Positions 51,163 to 59,980 of a stretch of DNA of 64,000 nt are shown here, in pieces. Numbering within the stretch: the first letter of the stretch is position 1; each line of letters begins with the position of its first letter. This stretch comes from Sphaerimonospora mesophila NBRC 14179 = JCM 3151. GTDB taxonomy: Bacteria > Actinomycetota > Actinomycetes > Streptosporangiales > Streptosporangiaceae. The stretch lies in the NCBI GenBank assembly GCA_001552515.1, contig BCRI01000014.1:1-64000 (forward strand), in the 5' to 3' direction. A program made the position numbers and the translations under genes. The notes beneath the pieces are model-generated. The model worked only from the letters and a program-made list of their open reading frames with translations, made no database searches and was not told the DNA's origin.

Positions 51163-52146
51163 TCACCAGCGGTTGCGTGCCTCCTCGGCCCAGCCGATAA
51201 GGCCGTCGAGGTCCACCCAGGCGCCGTCGTCGGCCCGGGTCCGCCCCGAGAAGCGGCCGAAGCACTGGTGGGTCTCGTTGCCCACCAGGCCCAGCTCGGT
51301 GCGGGCGACCTTCTCGTGGAAGGGGTGGAACTCCACCTCGACGCGCGGGCCGGTGATCCGCCACGGACGCAGCCAGTCGGCCCGGTCGTACGACCAGGTC
51401 AGCTCGTCGTCGATCTTGTGCAGGCGGCCGTCGACGAACAGCGCGTTCTCGGTGGAACCCGTGCCGTCGGTCCACTTGCCGCCGAGCTGGATCGATCGGC
51501 CGGGCCCGCTGCCCGCCGCCCAGTTCCACGTGATCGAGTAGGGCCACTTGCCGCGGCCGTGGTCGAGCACGGCGAAGGAGTCGGCCTCGTCGATCGCGAA
51601 CTCGGCCGACGCCAGCCGCAGCCGCCCGCGCACCGGACGGCCGACGTCCTTCACCGTGTACTGGAACCGGTTCGGCCCCCACGGCACCACCACGCCGAGC
51701 GACTCATGCCCCTCCGGTAGCGGCACCTCCAGGTCGATCTCGACTCCGGGCGCGACGGCCCGGATCACCGTGCCGTCCGCGTCCTGCTCGATGTCGATCG
51801 CCACACCCCCGCCGCGTACGGACGCCGTCCCGGCACCGCTGCGCTCGGGGAAGACGGCGCCCCGGGCCAGCGGCACCACGACATCCCTGGTGGTCTCCGT
51901 ACGGGTGGCCCGGTCGAGCACGTAGACGCCGTTCACCGCGGCGTAGTCCAGCGAGGAGGCGACCAGGCCGATGATGTGGCCGGGCGTGACGACGCCCCAG
52001 TATTCCCAGCGCTTGCGCCGTCCCCACCCGCGCAGGTTGCCCCGATGCAGCGGACGCCGGGTCCAGCCGACGGCGTCGGGGTTGAGCCGCCCGTCCGGCA
52101 GGCACAGGTCGACCGGCGCCGTGATCTCCCGCTCGTGTGTGGTCAT
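51163..52146 (-). CDS. DUF2804 protein
   Basis: 327 residues, ATG at 52146 overlapping the GH2 stop (ATGA). DUF2804 words: 'RRKRWEYWGVVTPGHIIGLVASSLDYAAVNGVY' (shown as KRWEYWGVVTPGHIIGL), 'VVPWGPNRFQYTVKD', 'NWAAGSGPGRSIQLGGKWTDGTGSTENALF' (shown as GRSIQLGGKWTDGTGSTENA). It is predicted beta-rich, has no signal peptide, and its reaction is unknown. It is the last gene of a five-gene oligosaccharide operon, so a sugar-processing or sugar-binding role is plausible. Confidence 0.88.
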   Translation of the reverse strand: MTTHEREITAPVDLCLPDGRLNPDAVGWTRRPLHRGNLRGWGRRKRWEYWGVVTPGHIIGLVASSLDYAAVNGVYVLDRATRTETTRDVVVPLARGAVFPERSGAGTASVRGGGVAIDIEQDADGTVIRAVAPGVEIDLEVPLPEGHESLGVVVPWGPNRFQYTVKDVGRPVRGRLRLASAEFAIDEADSFAVLDHGRGKWPYSITWNWAAGSGPGRSIQLGGKWTDGTGSTENALFVDGRLHKIDDELTWSYDRADWLRPWRITGPRVEVEFHPFHEKVARTELGLVGNETHQCFGRFSGRTRADDGAWVDLDGLIGWAEEARNRW

Positions 52147-53849
52147 TGGAACCTGAGCCTTTCCGTGATCGAGCGGACGAGGTCCTCGGGGAGTTTGAGC
52201 ACCGCCCTGTCGTAGGTGAGCAGGCCGTTGATCTCGTCCTCCACGTCGGACAGCTGCGTGTAGACGGTCGCGCTCAGCCCCCGCCGGATGGCCGGGATGA
52301 TCTGCTCCTCGTGCAGCCGGGCGAACGCCGCGCCGAGCCGGTCGGCCGTGCCGTACCGGCGGTAGCCGAACTCCTTCTCGCCCCAGGTGCGGCCCTCGAC
52401 GCGCAGGCCGTACCCGCCGTATTCGGACAGCACGAGCACCCGCCCGTCGGGCCGCGGCGGACGGAACCGGCGGAAGTACACGTGCAGGCTCCGCAGGTCT
52501 CCCGCACGCTGGTCGTGCCAGCCGCTGGCGTGGTCGACCGTACGCGTCGGGTCGAGCCGGGCGAGCTCGCCGGCGATCCGCGCCGCGTCGAACTGGCCCC
52601 AGCCCTCGTTGAACGGCACCCAGACGGCCAGGCTCACCACGTTGCGCAGATGCTCGACCGTGGCGCGCAGCTCGGCCTCGAACGCCGTACGGCCCGCCGC
52701 GTCGGCCCGGCCGAACCGGCGGTGCCGGCGGTCGTCCAGCCGCAGGGCGGGCAGGATCGCCGGGGTGGTGATCACCCAGGGACGGTACGCCGCGCCGCCG
52801 TTGACCATGTCCTGCCAGACGAGCATGCCGAGCCGGTCGCAGTGGTGATACCAGCGCAGCGGCTCGATCTTGATGTGCTTGCGCAGCATCGTGAAGCCGA
52901 GCCGCTTCATCGTGGCGATGTCGTGGATCATGGCCTCGTCGGACGGCGGGGTGTACAGGCCGTCTGGCCAGTAGCCCTGGTCGAGGACCCCGGCGTGGAA
53001 GTACGGCCGGCCGTTCAGCAGCAGCCGGGGGACGCCGTCGGCGTCGGGCCCGACCGAGAAGGAACGCATGCCGAAGTAGCTCCGTACCCGATCCGTGCCG
53101 AGCGAGACGGCCACGTCGTAGAGAAACGGGTCCTCGGGGCTCCAGAGGCGGGCCCCGGGCAGCGGCACGCGCACGGGCCGCCCGGCCGGCGCGGCGGCGT
53201 GCGCGACCACCTCGCCCCCGGCCGAGATCTCGACGTGCGCCTCGCCCTCCGGCGCGTGCACCGTCACCTCGACGCACGAGTCGTCGAGCATGGGGGTGAG
53301 CGTGAGCCGTTCGACGTGGAGCTCGGGCACGCGCTCGGCCCAGACCGTCTGCCAGATCCCCGACTGGGCGGTGTACCAGATGCCGCCGCGCCGCAGCCGC
53401 TGCTTGCCGCGTGACCCGTGCCCGGTGTCCGAGTCGTCCCGCACCGCCACGACGAGGACGTTGCCGCTCTCGCGCAGGTGCTCCGTGATGTCGAAGGAGA
53501 ACGGCAGGTAGCCGCCGGTGTGGCCGCCGGCCTCGACGCCGTTGACCCACACCCGGCAGGTCTGGTCCACCGCGCCGAAGTGCAGGATCACCCGCCCGTC
53601 GGTGAAATCCCCCGGCAGGTCGAACGAGCGCCGGTACCACAGCGTCTGCCCGGGGAGCAGTTGCCGGTTCACCCCCGACAGCGGCGCCTCCGGCGAGAAC
53701 GGCACGAGGATCTCGCCGTCGTACGTCTCGGGCGGGCCGTCGCCGATCGCGTGCGGGCCGATCGCGTACTGCCAGTGGCCGTTGAGGTTGAGGTAGCCGT
53801 CCCGGACGAGCTGGGGCCTCGGGTACTCCTGGAGCGGGCTATCCGACAC
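52143..53849 (-). CDS. Glycoside hydrolase family 2
   Basis: 568 residues from a GTG at 53849. Sugar-binding jelly roll at the N-terminus ('NGHWQYAI', 'WYRRSFDLPGDF'), immunoglobulin-like middle and a TIM barrel with acid/base Glu in 'AVWVPFNEGWGQFD' and nucleophile Glu in 'VLVLSEYGGYG'. No signal peptide, so it acts on imported sugars, probably a beta-galactoside, mannoside or glucuronide. The start lies 11 bases inside the preceding GH36 gene. Confidence 0.9.
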   Translation of the reverse strand: MSDSPLQEYPRPQLVRDGYLNLNGHWQYAIGPHAIGDGPPETYDGEILVPFSPEAPLSGVNRQLLPGQTLWYRRSFDLPGDFTDGRVILHFGAVDQTCRVWVNGVEAGGHTGGYLPFSFDITEHLRESGNVLVVAVRDDSDTGHGSRGKQRLRRGGIWYTAQSGIWQTVWAERVPELHVERLTLTPMLDDSCVEVTVHAPEGEAHVEISAGGEVVAHAAAPAGRPVRVPLPGARLWSPEDPFLYDVAVSLGTDRVRSYFGMRSFSVGPDADGVPRLLLNGRPYFHAGVLDQGYWPDGLYTPPSDEAMIHDIATMKRLGFTMLRKHIKIEPLRWYHHCDRLGMLVWQDMVNGGAAYRPWVITTPAILPALRLDDRRHRRFGRADAAGRTAFEAELRATVEHLRNVVSLAVWVPFNEGWGQFDAARIAGELARLDPTRTVDHASGWHDQRAGDLRSLHVYFRRFRPPRPDGRVLVLSEYGGYGLRVEGRTWGEKEFGYRRYGTADRLGAAFARLHEEQIIPAIRRGLSATVYTQLSDVEDEINGLLTYDRAVLKLPEDLVRSITERLRFQ

Positions 53850-55875
53850 GGGTGAGCCTCCTCAGCTCGCTGGTGGCGTCGAACGGCCAGGGCCGGGCCA
53901 GGCCGTGGCTCATCAGGAGCGCGCCGTGGTGCACTTCCCCGGTGTCCTCGTCGCGGTAGCGGCCGCCGGGGTCCAGGCCCTTCAGCCGTACGGGCGCGGT
54001 GACGCGGATCAGCGTGGTGGGCCGCCAGGAGAGCACCACGACCCTCGGGCCGAGGGTGTACTGCACGGCCCAGTCGCCGAGCCGGTCCAGCCGCCCGTCG
54101 TGCACGACCGGGCGGATCTCCTTGTACCGCGCCACCAGCTCCCTCGCCTGCCGCAGGTCGTCGGCGTCCCAGCGCGGCAGGTCGCCGCCGATGCCGAGCG
54201 CCCCGGCCATCGCGACGTGGAAGCGGAAGTCCAGCGGCGCCCGCCCGGAGGTGATCGCGTTCGGGCTGTCGGTCACCCACGCGCCCATCGTGCAGGCCGG
54301 ATAGATCTGGCCGTAGCCGTGCTGGACGGCGATCCGCTGGGCGGCGTCGGTGTTGTCGGAGGCCCAGATCTGATCGGTGCGGGCGAGCATGCCGAGGTCC
54401 GTACGGCCTCCGCCGCTCGCGCAGCCCTCGATCATCAGATGCGGGTGGTCCGCGCGGAGCCGGTCGATCACGGCGTACACGTTGCGGACGAACGGGATCC
54501 ACACGTCGTCGCCGGCCTCGGTGACCGGCCGGTTCATGTCCCATTTGAGGAACGCGATGTCGTTTCGGGTGACCAGGTCGTCCAGCCACTCGTGCGCCCA
54601 TTCGGCGACGTCGGACCGGGAGAAGTCGAGCAGGAGCTGGTCGCGCACCTCGGTCGTCCGCCGGTTCCGCTGGCGCAGCACCCACTCGGGGCGCGTCCGG
54701 TGCAGCTCGCTGTCGGGGTTGACCGACTCCGGCTCCACCCACAGGCCGAACTTCATGCCCAGCGCGGTCACGTGGTCGATCAGCGGGGTGAGGCCGCCGG
54801 GGAAGCGCTCGGGGTCGGGCCACCAGTCGCCCAGGCCCGCCGTCTCGCCCGTGCGTCCGGAGAACGCACCCGGGCGCCCGCCGAACCAGCCGTCGTCCAC
54901 GACGAACAGCTCGACGCCGATGTCGGCGGCCAGCTCGGCCAGCTCCATCTGCCGCGCCTGGGTGACGTCGAAGCCGACCGCCTCCCACGAGTTGTAGATC
55001 ACCGGCCGGATCCGGCCGGGCGAGGGCAGCACGTGCCGGCGGATGTGGTCGTGCCAGCGGTGGCTGATCCCGCCGAAGCCCTCGGCGGAGTAGACCCCGG
55101 TGAACACGGGCGTCTCCAGCGACTCCCCGGGTCCGAGCCGCCGGGTCACCCCGTCGTGGCCGAACCCGCCGCTCCAGCCGGCGTGGCCGTCGTGGTCGTG
55201 CTCCACGGTGATGCGCCAGCTTCCGCTCCAGGCCAGCGCGGCGCTCCACACCTCGCCGTGGTCCTCGGTCGCGTCGCCCGCGTCGAGCATCACCCACGGG
55301 TTGGCGTGGTGCCCGCTGTGCCCCCGCCTGCTGGTCAGCGTGGTCTCGGCCACGGCCAGCGGGGTGCGCCGCACCTGGAACTCCCCGCCCCACTCCCCGG
55401 TGACGTGGCTGAGGCGGTAGCCGGGACGCGGGGGGACCGTCCAGGCCGCCGAGTCGCAGCGCAGGATCGTGATCGGCTCGTCGCCCGTGTTGCGCAGGCA
55501 GGTCCAACGTTCGATCGCGTCGTCTCCTGGCCTGACCCGGTAGTGCAGGTCGATCTCCAGCGGGTAGTGGCGGTCGGCCATGCGGATCGTCAGGTGGCCG
55601 CCGTCGTGACCGCTGTCGATGTGGTCGCCGAGGTGGCGCCACTCGACGCCGCGTACGGCATCGCCGTACCTGACCTGCAGGCCCGCCACGCCGAACCGGC
55701 CGCCGCCCTCGACGGGCAGCTCCGCACGCCCGGGCGGCAGCGCGCGTGCCTGGTCCGGGGTGAGCCGCGGTCCCCAGTGCGCACAGCACGGCGCGTCGTC
55801 CGGCCCGAGCCGTACGGCATAGCCGCAGGTCGGGGTGGTCAGCAGCCACAGCCCGGGCCCGACATGATCGATCAT
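53839..55875 (-). CDS. GH36 alpha-galactosidase
   Basis: 678 residues; ATG at 55875 overlaps the GH13 stop. GH36 features: 'NSWEAVGFDVTQARQMELAELAADIGVELFVVDDGWF' (pieces YNSWEAVGF and FVVDDGWFGGR), nucleophile Asp in 'FLKWDMNRPV', the galactose-binding 'CASGGGRTDLGMLARTDQIWASDNTDA' (pieces CASGGGRTDLGML and WASDNTDA with the acid/base Asp). Intracellular. It removes alpha-galactosyl groups from raffinose-, melibiose- or galactomannan-type oligosaccharides. Confidence 0.93.
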   Translation of the reverse strand: MIDHVGPGLWLLTTPTCGYAVRLGPDDAPCCAHWGPRLTPDQARALPPGRAELPVEGGGRFGVAGLQVRYGDAVRGVEWRHLGDHIDSGHDGGHLTIRMADRHYPLEIDLHYRVRPGDDAIERWTCLRNTGDEPITILRCDSAAWTVPPRPGYRLSHVTGEWGGEFQVRRTPLAVAETTLTSRRGHSGHHANPWVMLDAGDATEDHGEVWSAALAWSGSWRITVEHDHDGHAGWSGGFGHDGVTRRLGPGESLETPVFTGVYSAEGFGGISHRWHDHIRRHVLPSPGRIRPVIYNSWEAVGFDVTQARQMELAELAADIGVELFVVDDGWFGGRPGAFSGRTGETAGLGDWWPDPERFPGGLTPLIDHVTALGMKFGLWVEPESVNPDSELHRTRPEWVLRQRNRRTTEVRDQLLLDFSRSDVAEWAHEWLDDLVTRNDIAFLKWDMNRPVTEAGDDVWIPFVRNVYAVIDRLRADHPHLMIEGCASGGGRTDLGMLARTDQIWASDNTDAAQRIAVQHGYGQIYPACTMGAWVTDSPNAITSGRAPLDFRFHVAMAGALGIGGDLPRWDADDLRQARELVARYKEIRPVVHDGRLDRLGDWAVQYTLGPRVVVLSWRPTTLIRVTAPVRLKGLDPGGRYRDEDTGEVHHGALLMSHGLARPWPFDATSELRRLTRVG

Positions 55876-57635
55876 GACAGCCACACTCCGGTGTCGGGCG
55901 GCAGCAGGCCGGCGTCGAGCGGGCCGCTGGCCAGCAGCACGTCCTGGCCCGGCGGCAGCGGCACCGGCTCGGCGCCGAAGTTCACCATCAGCACGAAGCC
56001 GGGCTCGCGGGCGAAGGCCAGCACATCGGGCGGGGCGTCCAACCACGTCAGATCGCCGTCGCCGAGCGCGGGATGGCCGCGCCGGACGGCCAGCGCGGCG
56101 CGGTAGAGGTTCAGCGTGGATCCGGGGTCGGCCCGCTGCGCTGCCACGGTCAGCGCCGCCCAGTCCTCCGGCTGGGGCAGCCACGTCTCCCGGCCGCCGA
56201 AGCCGTACGGCGGAGCCGTACCGGACCAGGGCAGCGGCACCCGGCAGCCGTCCCTGCCGATGAACGTGCGCAGCGTGCGCTCGAACATCGGGTCCTGCCT
56301 GGCCTCGTCGGGAATGGCCAGGTGCTCCGGCAGGCCCAGCTCGTCCCCCTGGTAGATGTACGCCCCACCGGGCAGCGCGAGCAGCAGCAGCGCGGCCGCG
56401 CGGGCGCGCCGGGTGCCCAGCGCGACGTCGACGTCCAGCCGGCCGAGCAGCACCTCCGGGGTCGGCGCGCGGACCAGGTCCTGGTCGACGCCGAACCTGG
56501 TCACCATGCGCGGCACGTCGTGGTTGCCCAGCACCCACGGGATCGACCCGCCCGTCTCACGAGCCAGCCGGTGCGACTCGTCGATCACCGCGCGGAACTC
56601 CCCGGCGGACCACGGCGTGGGCATCAGCCGGAAGTTGAACAGCTGGGCCAGCCCGTCCCCCGTCAGGTACGGCCTGGCCTGGTCGGCGTGGCCGAACCAG
56701 ATCTCCGCCACCGTGCCGCGGTCGCCCGGGTAGGCGTCGAGGATCTTCCGCCAGGACCGGTAGAGCTCCAGCAGCTCAGGCTGGTGCTCATACGGAACGG
56801 GGGAGTTGCCCGGCGCGAGCGGGCCGCCCTGACTGCCGGGGGTCACATCAGGCAGGCCGTCCTGCTTGAACAGCATGGCGGCCACGTCGATGCGGAAACC
56901 GGCCACGCCCCGGTCGAGCCAGAACCGCAGCACCCGCTCGAACATGGCGACCACGTCGGGGTGCCGCCAGTTCCAGTCGGGCTGGCCGGAGTCGAACAGG
57001 TGCAGGTACCACTGGCCGTCAGGGACGCGCGTCCAGGCCGGGCCGCCGAAGACGGACTGCCAGTTGTTGGGCTCGTCGCGGAAGACGAACCGCTCGCGCT
57101 CGGGGCTGCCGGGACCGGCCGCCAGCGCCTGCCTGAACCACGGATGCTCGGCCGAGCAGTGGTTGGGCACGATGTCCACGATCACCTTGATGTCCCTGGC
57201 CGCCGCGCCGGCCACGAGCGCGTCGAAGTCGGCGAGCGTGCCGTACCGGGGATCGACGTCGCGGTGGTCGGCCACGTCGTAGCCGCCGTCGGCCAGCGGC
57301 GAGGGGTAGAACGGGTTCAGCCAGATCGCGTCCACGCCCAGCTCGGCCAGGTGGTCGAGCCGCGACAGCACGCCTGGCAGGTCCCCCTGGCCGTCGCCGT
57401 TCGCGTCGGCGAAGCTGCGTGGATACACCTGGTAGACCACGGCGTCGCGCCACCAGGCGTCCTGGTCGAAGGGGGTCGCGACAGGGTTCTCCGGGTGCTC
57501 GACGGACTTTTCTGGGTGTTCGTCGGGCTTTTCTGGGTGTTCGTCGGGCTTTTCTGGGTGTTCGTCGGGCTTTTCTGGGTGTTCGTCGGGCCTTTCTGCG
57601 TGCTCGCCGGACTTTTCTGGGTGTTCAACGGACAC
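55872..57635 (-). CDS. GH13 alpha-glucosidase with N-terminal heptad repeats
   Basis: 587 residues from a GTG at 57635. After a 49-residue N-terminal repeat region, a full GH13 domain: 'WWRDAVVYQVYPRSFADANGDG', conserved regions 'VIVDIVPNHCS', 'GFRIDVAA' (nucleophile Asp), 'TVAEIWF' (acid/base Glu) and 'VLGNHDVPR'. Of the oligo-alpha-glucosidase type; intracellular. The N-terminal seven copies of EHPEKPD-like heptads are encoded by a 21-bp minisatellite and start right at the initiation codon, so they are an unusual acidic/proline extension with no known function. Overlaps the MFS gene by 11 bases. Confidence 0.92.
   Translation of the reverse strand: MSVEHPEKSGEHAERPDEHPEKPDEHPEKPDEHPEKPDEHPEKSVEHPENPVATPFDQDAWWRDAVVYQVYPRSFADANGDGQGDLPGVLSRLDHLAELGVDAIWLNPFYPSPLADGGYDVADHRDVDPRYGTLADFDALVAGAAARDIKVIVDIVPNHCSAEHPWFRQALAAGPGSPERERFVFRDEPNNWQSVFGGPAWTRVPDGQWYLHLFDSGQPDWNWRHPDVVAMFERVLRFWLDRGVAGFRIDVAAMLFKQDGLPDVTPGSQGGPLAPGNSPVPYEHQPELLELYRSWRKILDAYPGDRGTVAEIWFGHADQARPYLTGDGLAQLFNFRLMPTPWSAGEFRAVIDESHRLARETGGSIPWVLGNHDVPRMVTRFGVDQDLVRAPTPEVLLGRLDVDVALGTRRARAAALLLLALPGGAYIYQGDELGLPEHLAIPDEARQDPMFERTLRTFIGRDGCRVPLPWSGTAPPYGFGGRETWLPQPEDWAALTVAAQRADPGSTLNLYRAALAVRRGHPALGDGDLTWLDAPPDVLAFAREPGFVLMVNFGAEPVPLPPGQDVLLASGPLDAGLLPPDTGVWLS
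57486..57632 (-). repeat. Seven 21-bp tandem repeats in the GH13 gene
   Basis: Seven contiguous 21-bp units, four of them identical, covering 57486-57632 and abutting the GTG start. They encode the heptad EHPEKPD and variants. The unit is a multiple of three, so copy number can vary without frameshift. Confidence 0.92.
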
Positions 57636-59073
57636 CGCGGATCCTCCAGACCAGACAGGCGCCCAACACGGCGAAGCCGGCCGCGACGCCGTACATGAGC
57701 GGATAACCGCCCGCCGAGGTGACCAGGGGTGCGGCGATCACCGGGCCGAGCGTGTTCGATGCGGAATTGGACAGGCTCACGATGCCGAGGTCCTTGGCCC
57801 GGTCGGCGTCGGCGGGCAGCAACTGGGTGACCATGGCCTGGTCCACCGCGGCGAACATGCCGTAGCCGGCGCCGAGCAGGGCGGCCGCCACGATGGCGGC
57901 CGGCCAGCTGGTCAGGAACGTCAGCACCAGCCCGGCGGCGGCCATGGTGATCCCGCCGGCGAAGACGGCGGGTCTGCGGCTGCCGCGCCGGTCCGACAGC
58001 CACCCCGCGAGCAGCGTCGGCACGACGCTGCTCAACGTGAACACCGCCACGAGCACCACGACGCCCTGCTCCACCGTGGAACCGGGGAAGAGCCGCTCGT
58101 AATGGACGGCGTCGCGCAGGAAATACTGCAGGTAGCCGATCGCCATCGCGAGCGTGAGGGTGATCATGAGTCGGCTCAGCCAGGCCCAGGCGAAGTCGGG
58201 ATGCCGGCGCGGGCTCACCCAGAAGCCACGCAGGAAGGAACCCGCGTCGAACGGCGGGAGCGCGGCCGTGGCGGTGGCACGTCCGACCGGATCGGCGGAG
58301 TCCTTCGAGTCGGCGGTGCCGACGGTCTCGGCGGTGTCGACGGGGTCGTCCGGTTCGGGGGTGTCGACGGGGTCATTCGAGTCGGCGGGTTCGGCGGGTT
58401 CGGCTGGTTCGGCGAGTTCGGCGAGTTCGGCGAGTTCGGCTGGTTCGGTTGGTTCGGTTGGTTCGGCTGGTTCGGCGGGTTCCCGGGTGAACAGCCCGAA
58501 CGGCAGCACCAGCAGCAGCACCAGGACCGCCATCGCCAGGAACCCCGCCGGAGCCCCCGTCACCAGGACGGTGACCACCACCCCGCCCAGCAGCGGCCCG
58601 GTGAGCTGGCCCACGCCCGACAGCGCGGACACCTTGCCCCGCTGGCGGACCGGCACCTGGTCGGGCACGGTGGCGATGGCGGCGGCCAGTGCTGCGGTGA
58701 ACGACAACTGGGCGACCGCCCAGCCGACGATCAGCCCGGCCAGCGAGTCCTGCCAGGCGAGGAAGACCAGGGAAGCGGCACAGACCAGTGCGCCCCCGAC
58801 GATCCAGGGACGGCGCCTGCCGAAGCGGCTGCGGGTCCGGTCGGACATGGCGCCGAACAACGGGTTGGCGATGATCGTGCAGACCGCGCCGACGGCGAAC
58901 ACGGCCGCCAGCGACGCCTCCTTGTGCGTCGGGTCGATGCGTGCCACGTGGGAGGGCAGCAGGATCTGGTTCCCGACGGTCATCGCCATGATGACCCCCA
59001 TCTGGGCGAGCGCCAGCAGGGACATCCATCCGGCGGAGACCGGTCTGACTGGCGTGGTCCGCACCTCGTGCAT
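57625..59073 (-). CDS. MFS sugar transporter with expanded central linker
   Basis: 482 residues, ATG at 59073 with GAAGGA. Twelve helices of the GPH/MFS type, with 'FGAMSDRTRSRFGRRRPWIVGGA' (shown as SDRTRSRFGRRRPWI) in loop 2-3 and 'LAGWLSDRRGSRRPAV' in loop 8-9. Between helices 6 and 7 lies a cytosolic linker of about 70 residues made of AEP/TEP/AEL repeats followed by Asp/Pro-rich sequence, far longer than usual. It should import the oligosaccharide split by the following GH13, GH36 and GH2 enzymes. Divergent TetR gene 73 bases away. Confidence 0.9.
   Translation of the reverse strand: MHEVRTTPVRPVSAGWMSLLALAQMGVIMAMTVGNQILLPSHVARIDPTHKEASLAAVFAVGAVCTIIANPLFGAMSDRTRSRFGRRRPWIVGGALVCAASLVFLAWQDSLAGLIVGWAVAQLSFTAALAAAIATVPDQVPVRQRGKVSALSGVGQLTGPLLGGVVVTVLVTGAPAGFLAMAVLVLLLVLPFGLFTREPAEPAEPTEPTEPAELAELAELAEPAEPAEPADSNDPVDTPEPDDPVDTAETVGTADSKDSADPVGRATATAALPPFDAGSFLRGFWVSPRRHPDFAWAWLSRLMITLTLAMAIGYLQYFLRDAVHYERLFPGSTVEQGVVVLVAVFTLSSVVPTLLAGWLSDRRGSRRPAVFAGGITMAAAGLVLTFLTSWPAAIVAAALLGAGYGMFAAVDQAMVTQLLPADADRAKDLGIVSLSNSASNTLGPVIAAPLVTSAGGYPLMYGVAAGFAVLGACLVWRIRGVR
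58381..58479 (-). repeat. Eleven 9-bp tandem units in the MFS linker
   Basis: Units of TTCGGCGGG and close variants, coding for three-residue repeats (AEP, TEP, AEL). Second minisatellite in the same operon. Confidence 0.88.
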
Positions 59074-59109
59074 GCGCGTCCTTCGGGGAGAACATGAGAG
59101 GTTGCCACG

Positions 59110-59138
59110 TTAGAACATGACGGGGCGTTATGTTAAGA
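59110..59138. promoter_or_regulatory. Imperfect dyad between MFS operon and TetR gene
   Basis: TTAGAACAT and ATGTTAAGA flank an 11-base centre; it overlaps TATGTT, a possible -10 for the TetR gene. Candidate TetR operator controlling both directions. Confidence 0.5.
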
Positions 59139-59145
59139 CTGTTCC

Positions 59146-59775
59146 GTGGACAATCCGGGGCTCCGGCGGCGGCCGGTCCAGAAGCGCAGCATCGACAGGG
59201 TCGAGCGCATCCTCGACGCCTGCGCCCGCCTTCTGGACGAGGTGGGCCTCGACGCGCTCACCACGAGCGACGTCGCCAGGCGCGCCGGTGTGCCGAGCGG
59301 CACCATCTACCAGTTCTTCGACGGCAAGGCGGGAATCCTGCGCGAGCTGGCCCTGCGCAATCTCGACCTGCTGCTGGTGCGGCTGCGCCGCCGGGTGGCC
59401 GAGGAGGACGGGCTGAGCTGGCCGCGCGCGGCGGAACTCGTCCTGGACGAGACCGTGGAGATGCGCAGGACCGTCCCCGGCTACACCGTGGTCGACTTCG
59501 CCGACACCCGGCCCGGCGGGCCGTCGTTCCTGCCGCCCGGCGAGGCGAAGGAAGGTGGGGACGTGCTGGCCGAGCGGCTCTACCACTTCGCACTGGACGA
59601 GGCCGGGCTGCCGCCGCTGGCCGACCCCTATCGCGTCATGCGGCTGGCCATCCAGGCCACCGCGGCCGCCCTCCACCTCGCCTTCGCGGTCTCCGGGGAG
59701 GGCGACCCCGCGATGATCGAGCACGGCCGCAGGCTGCTGCGGGCCTACTTCGCCGACGTGGCCCCGACCGGCTGA
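59146..59775 (+). CDS. TetR-family regulator of the sugar operon
   Basis: 209 residues from a GTG at 59146 lacking a ribosome site. N-terminal HTH 'RVERILDACARLLDEVGLDALTTSDVARRAGVPSGTIYQFFDGKAGILREL' (pieces RILDACARLLDEVG and GVPSGTIYQFFDGKAGIL). The C-terminal domain is the ligand pocket. Divergent from the MFS-glycosidase operon, which it most likely represses until a sugar or sugar derivative binds. Confidence 0.88.
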   Translation: MDNPGLRRRPVQKRSIDRVERILDACARLLDEVGLDALTTSDVARRAGVPSGTIYQFFDGKAGILRELALRNLDLLLVRLRRRVAEEDGLSWPRAAELVLDETVEMRRTVPGYTVVDFADTRPGGPSFLPPGEAKEGGDVLAERLYHFALDEAGLPPLADPYRVMRLAIQATAAALHLAFAVSGEGDPAMIEHGRRLLRAYFADVAPTG

Positions 59776-59980
59776 ACCCGCGTTCGGCGAGAGGCTCGCG
59801 CGTCGACGGCCCGGGCAGATCGGGACCACAGCGGACCCGGTCGTTCTGGTCATGCTCCGGGGCGCCGGTCGAGTCGGACGGCCCCGGGCAATAGCCTGGA
59901 ACCGCACCATGTCCGATCCGTACGCGCCACGAGGAGGCCCGTGTGCATGCCACGCGGTGGCAGGTCAGGCCGGTCCGACG

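Noticed and set aside
53905-56106. 733-codon plus-strand frame opposite the GH36 and GH2 genes
   Set aside because: No recognisable domain; it mirrors the conserved GH36 gene and is an antisense artefact of GC bias.
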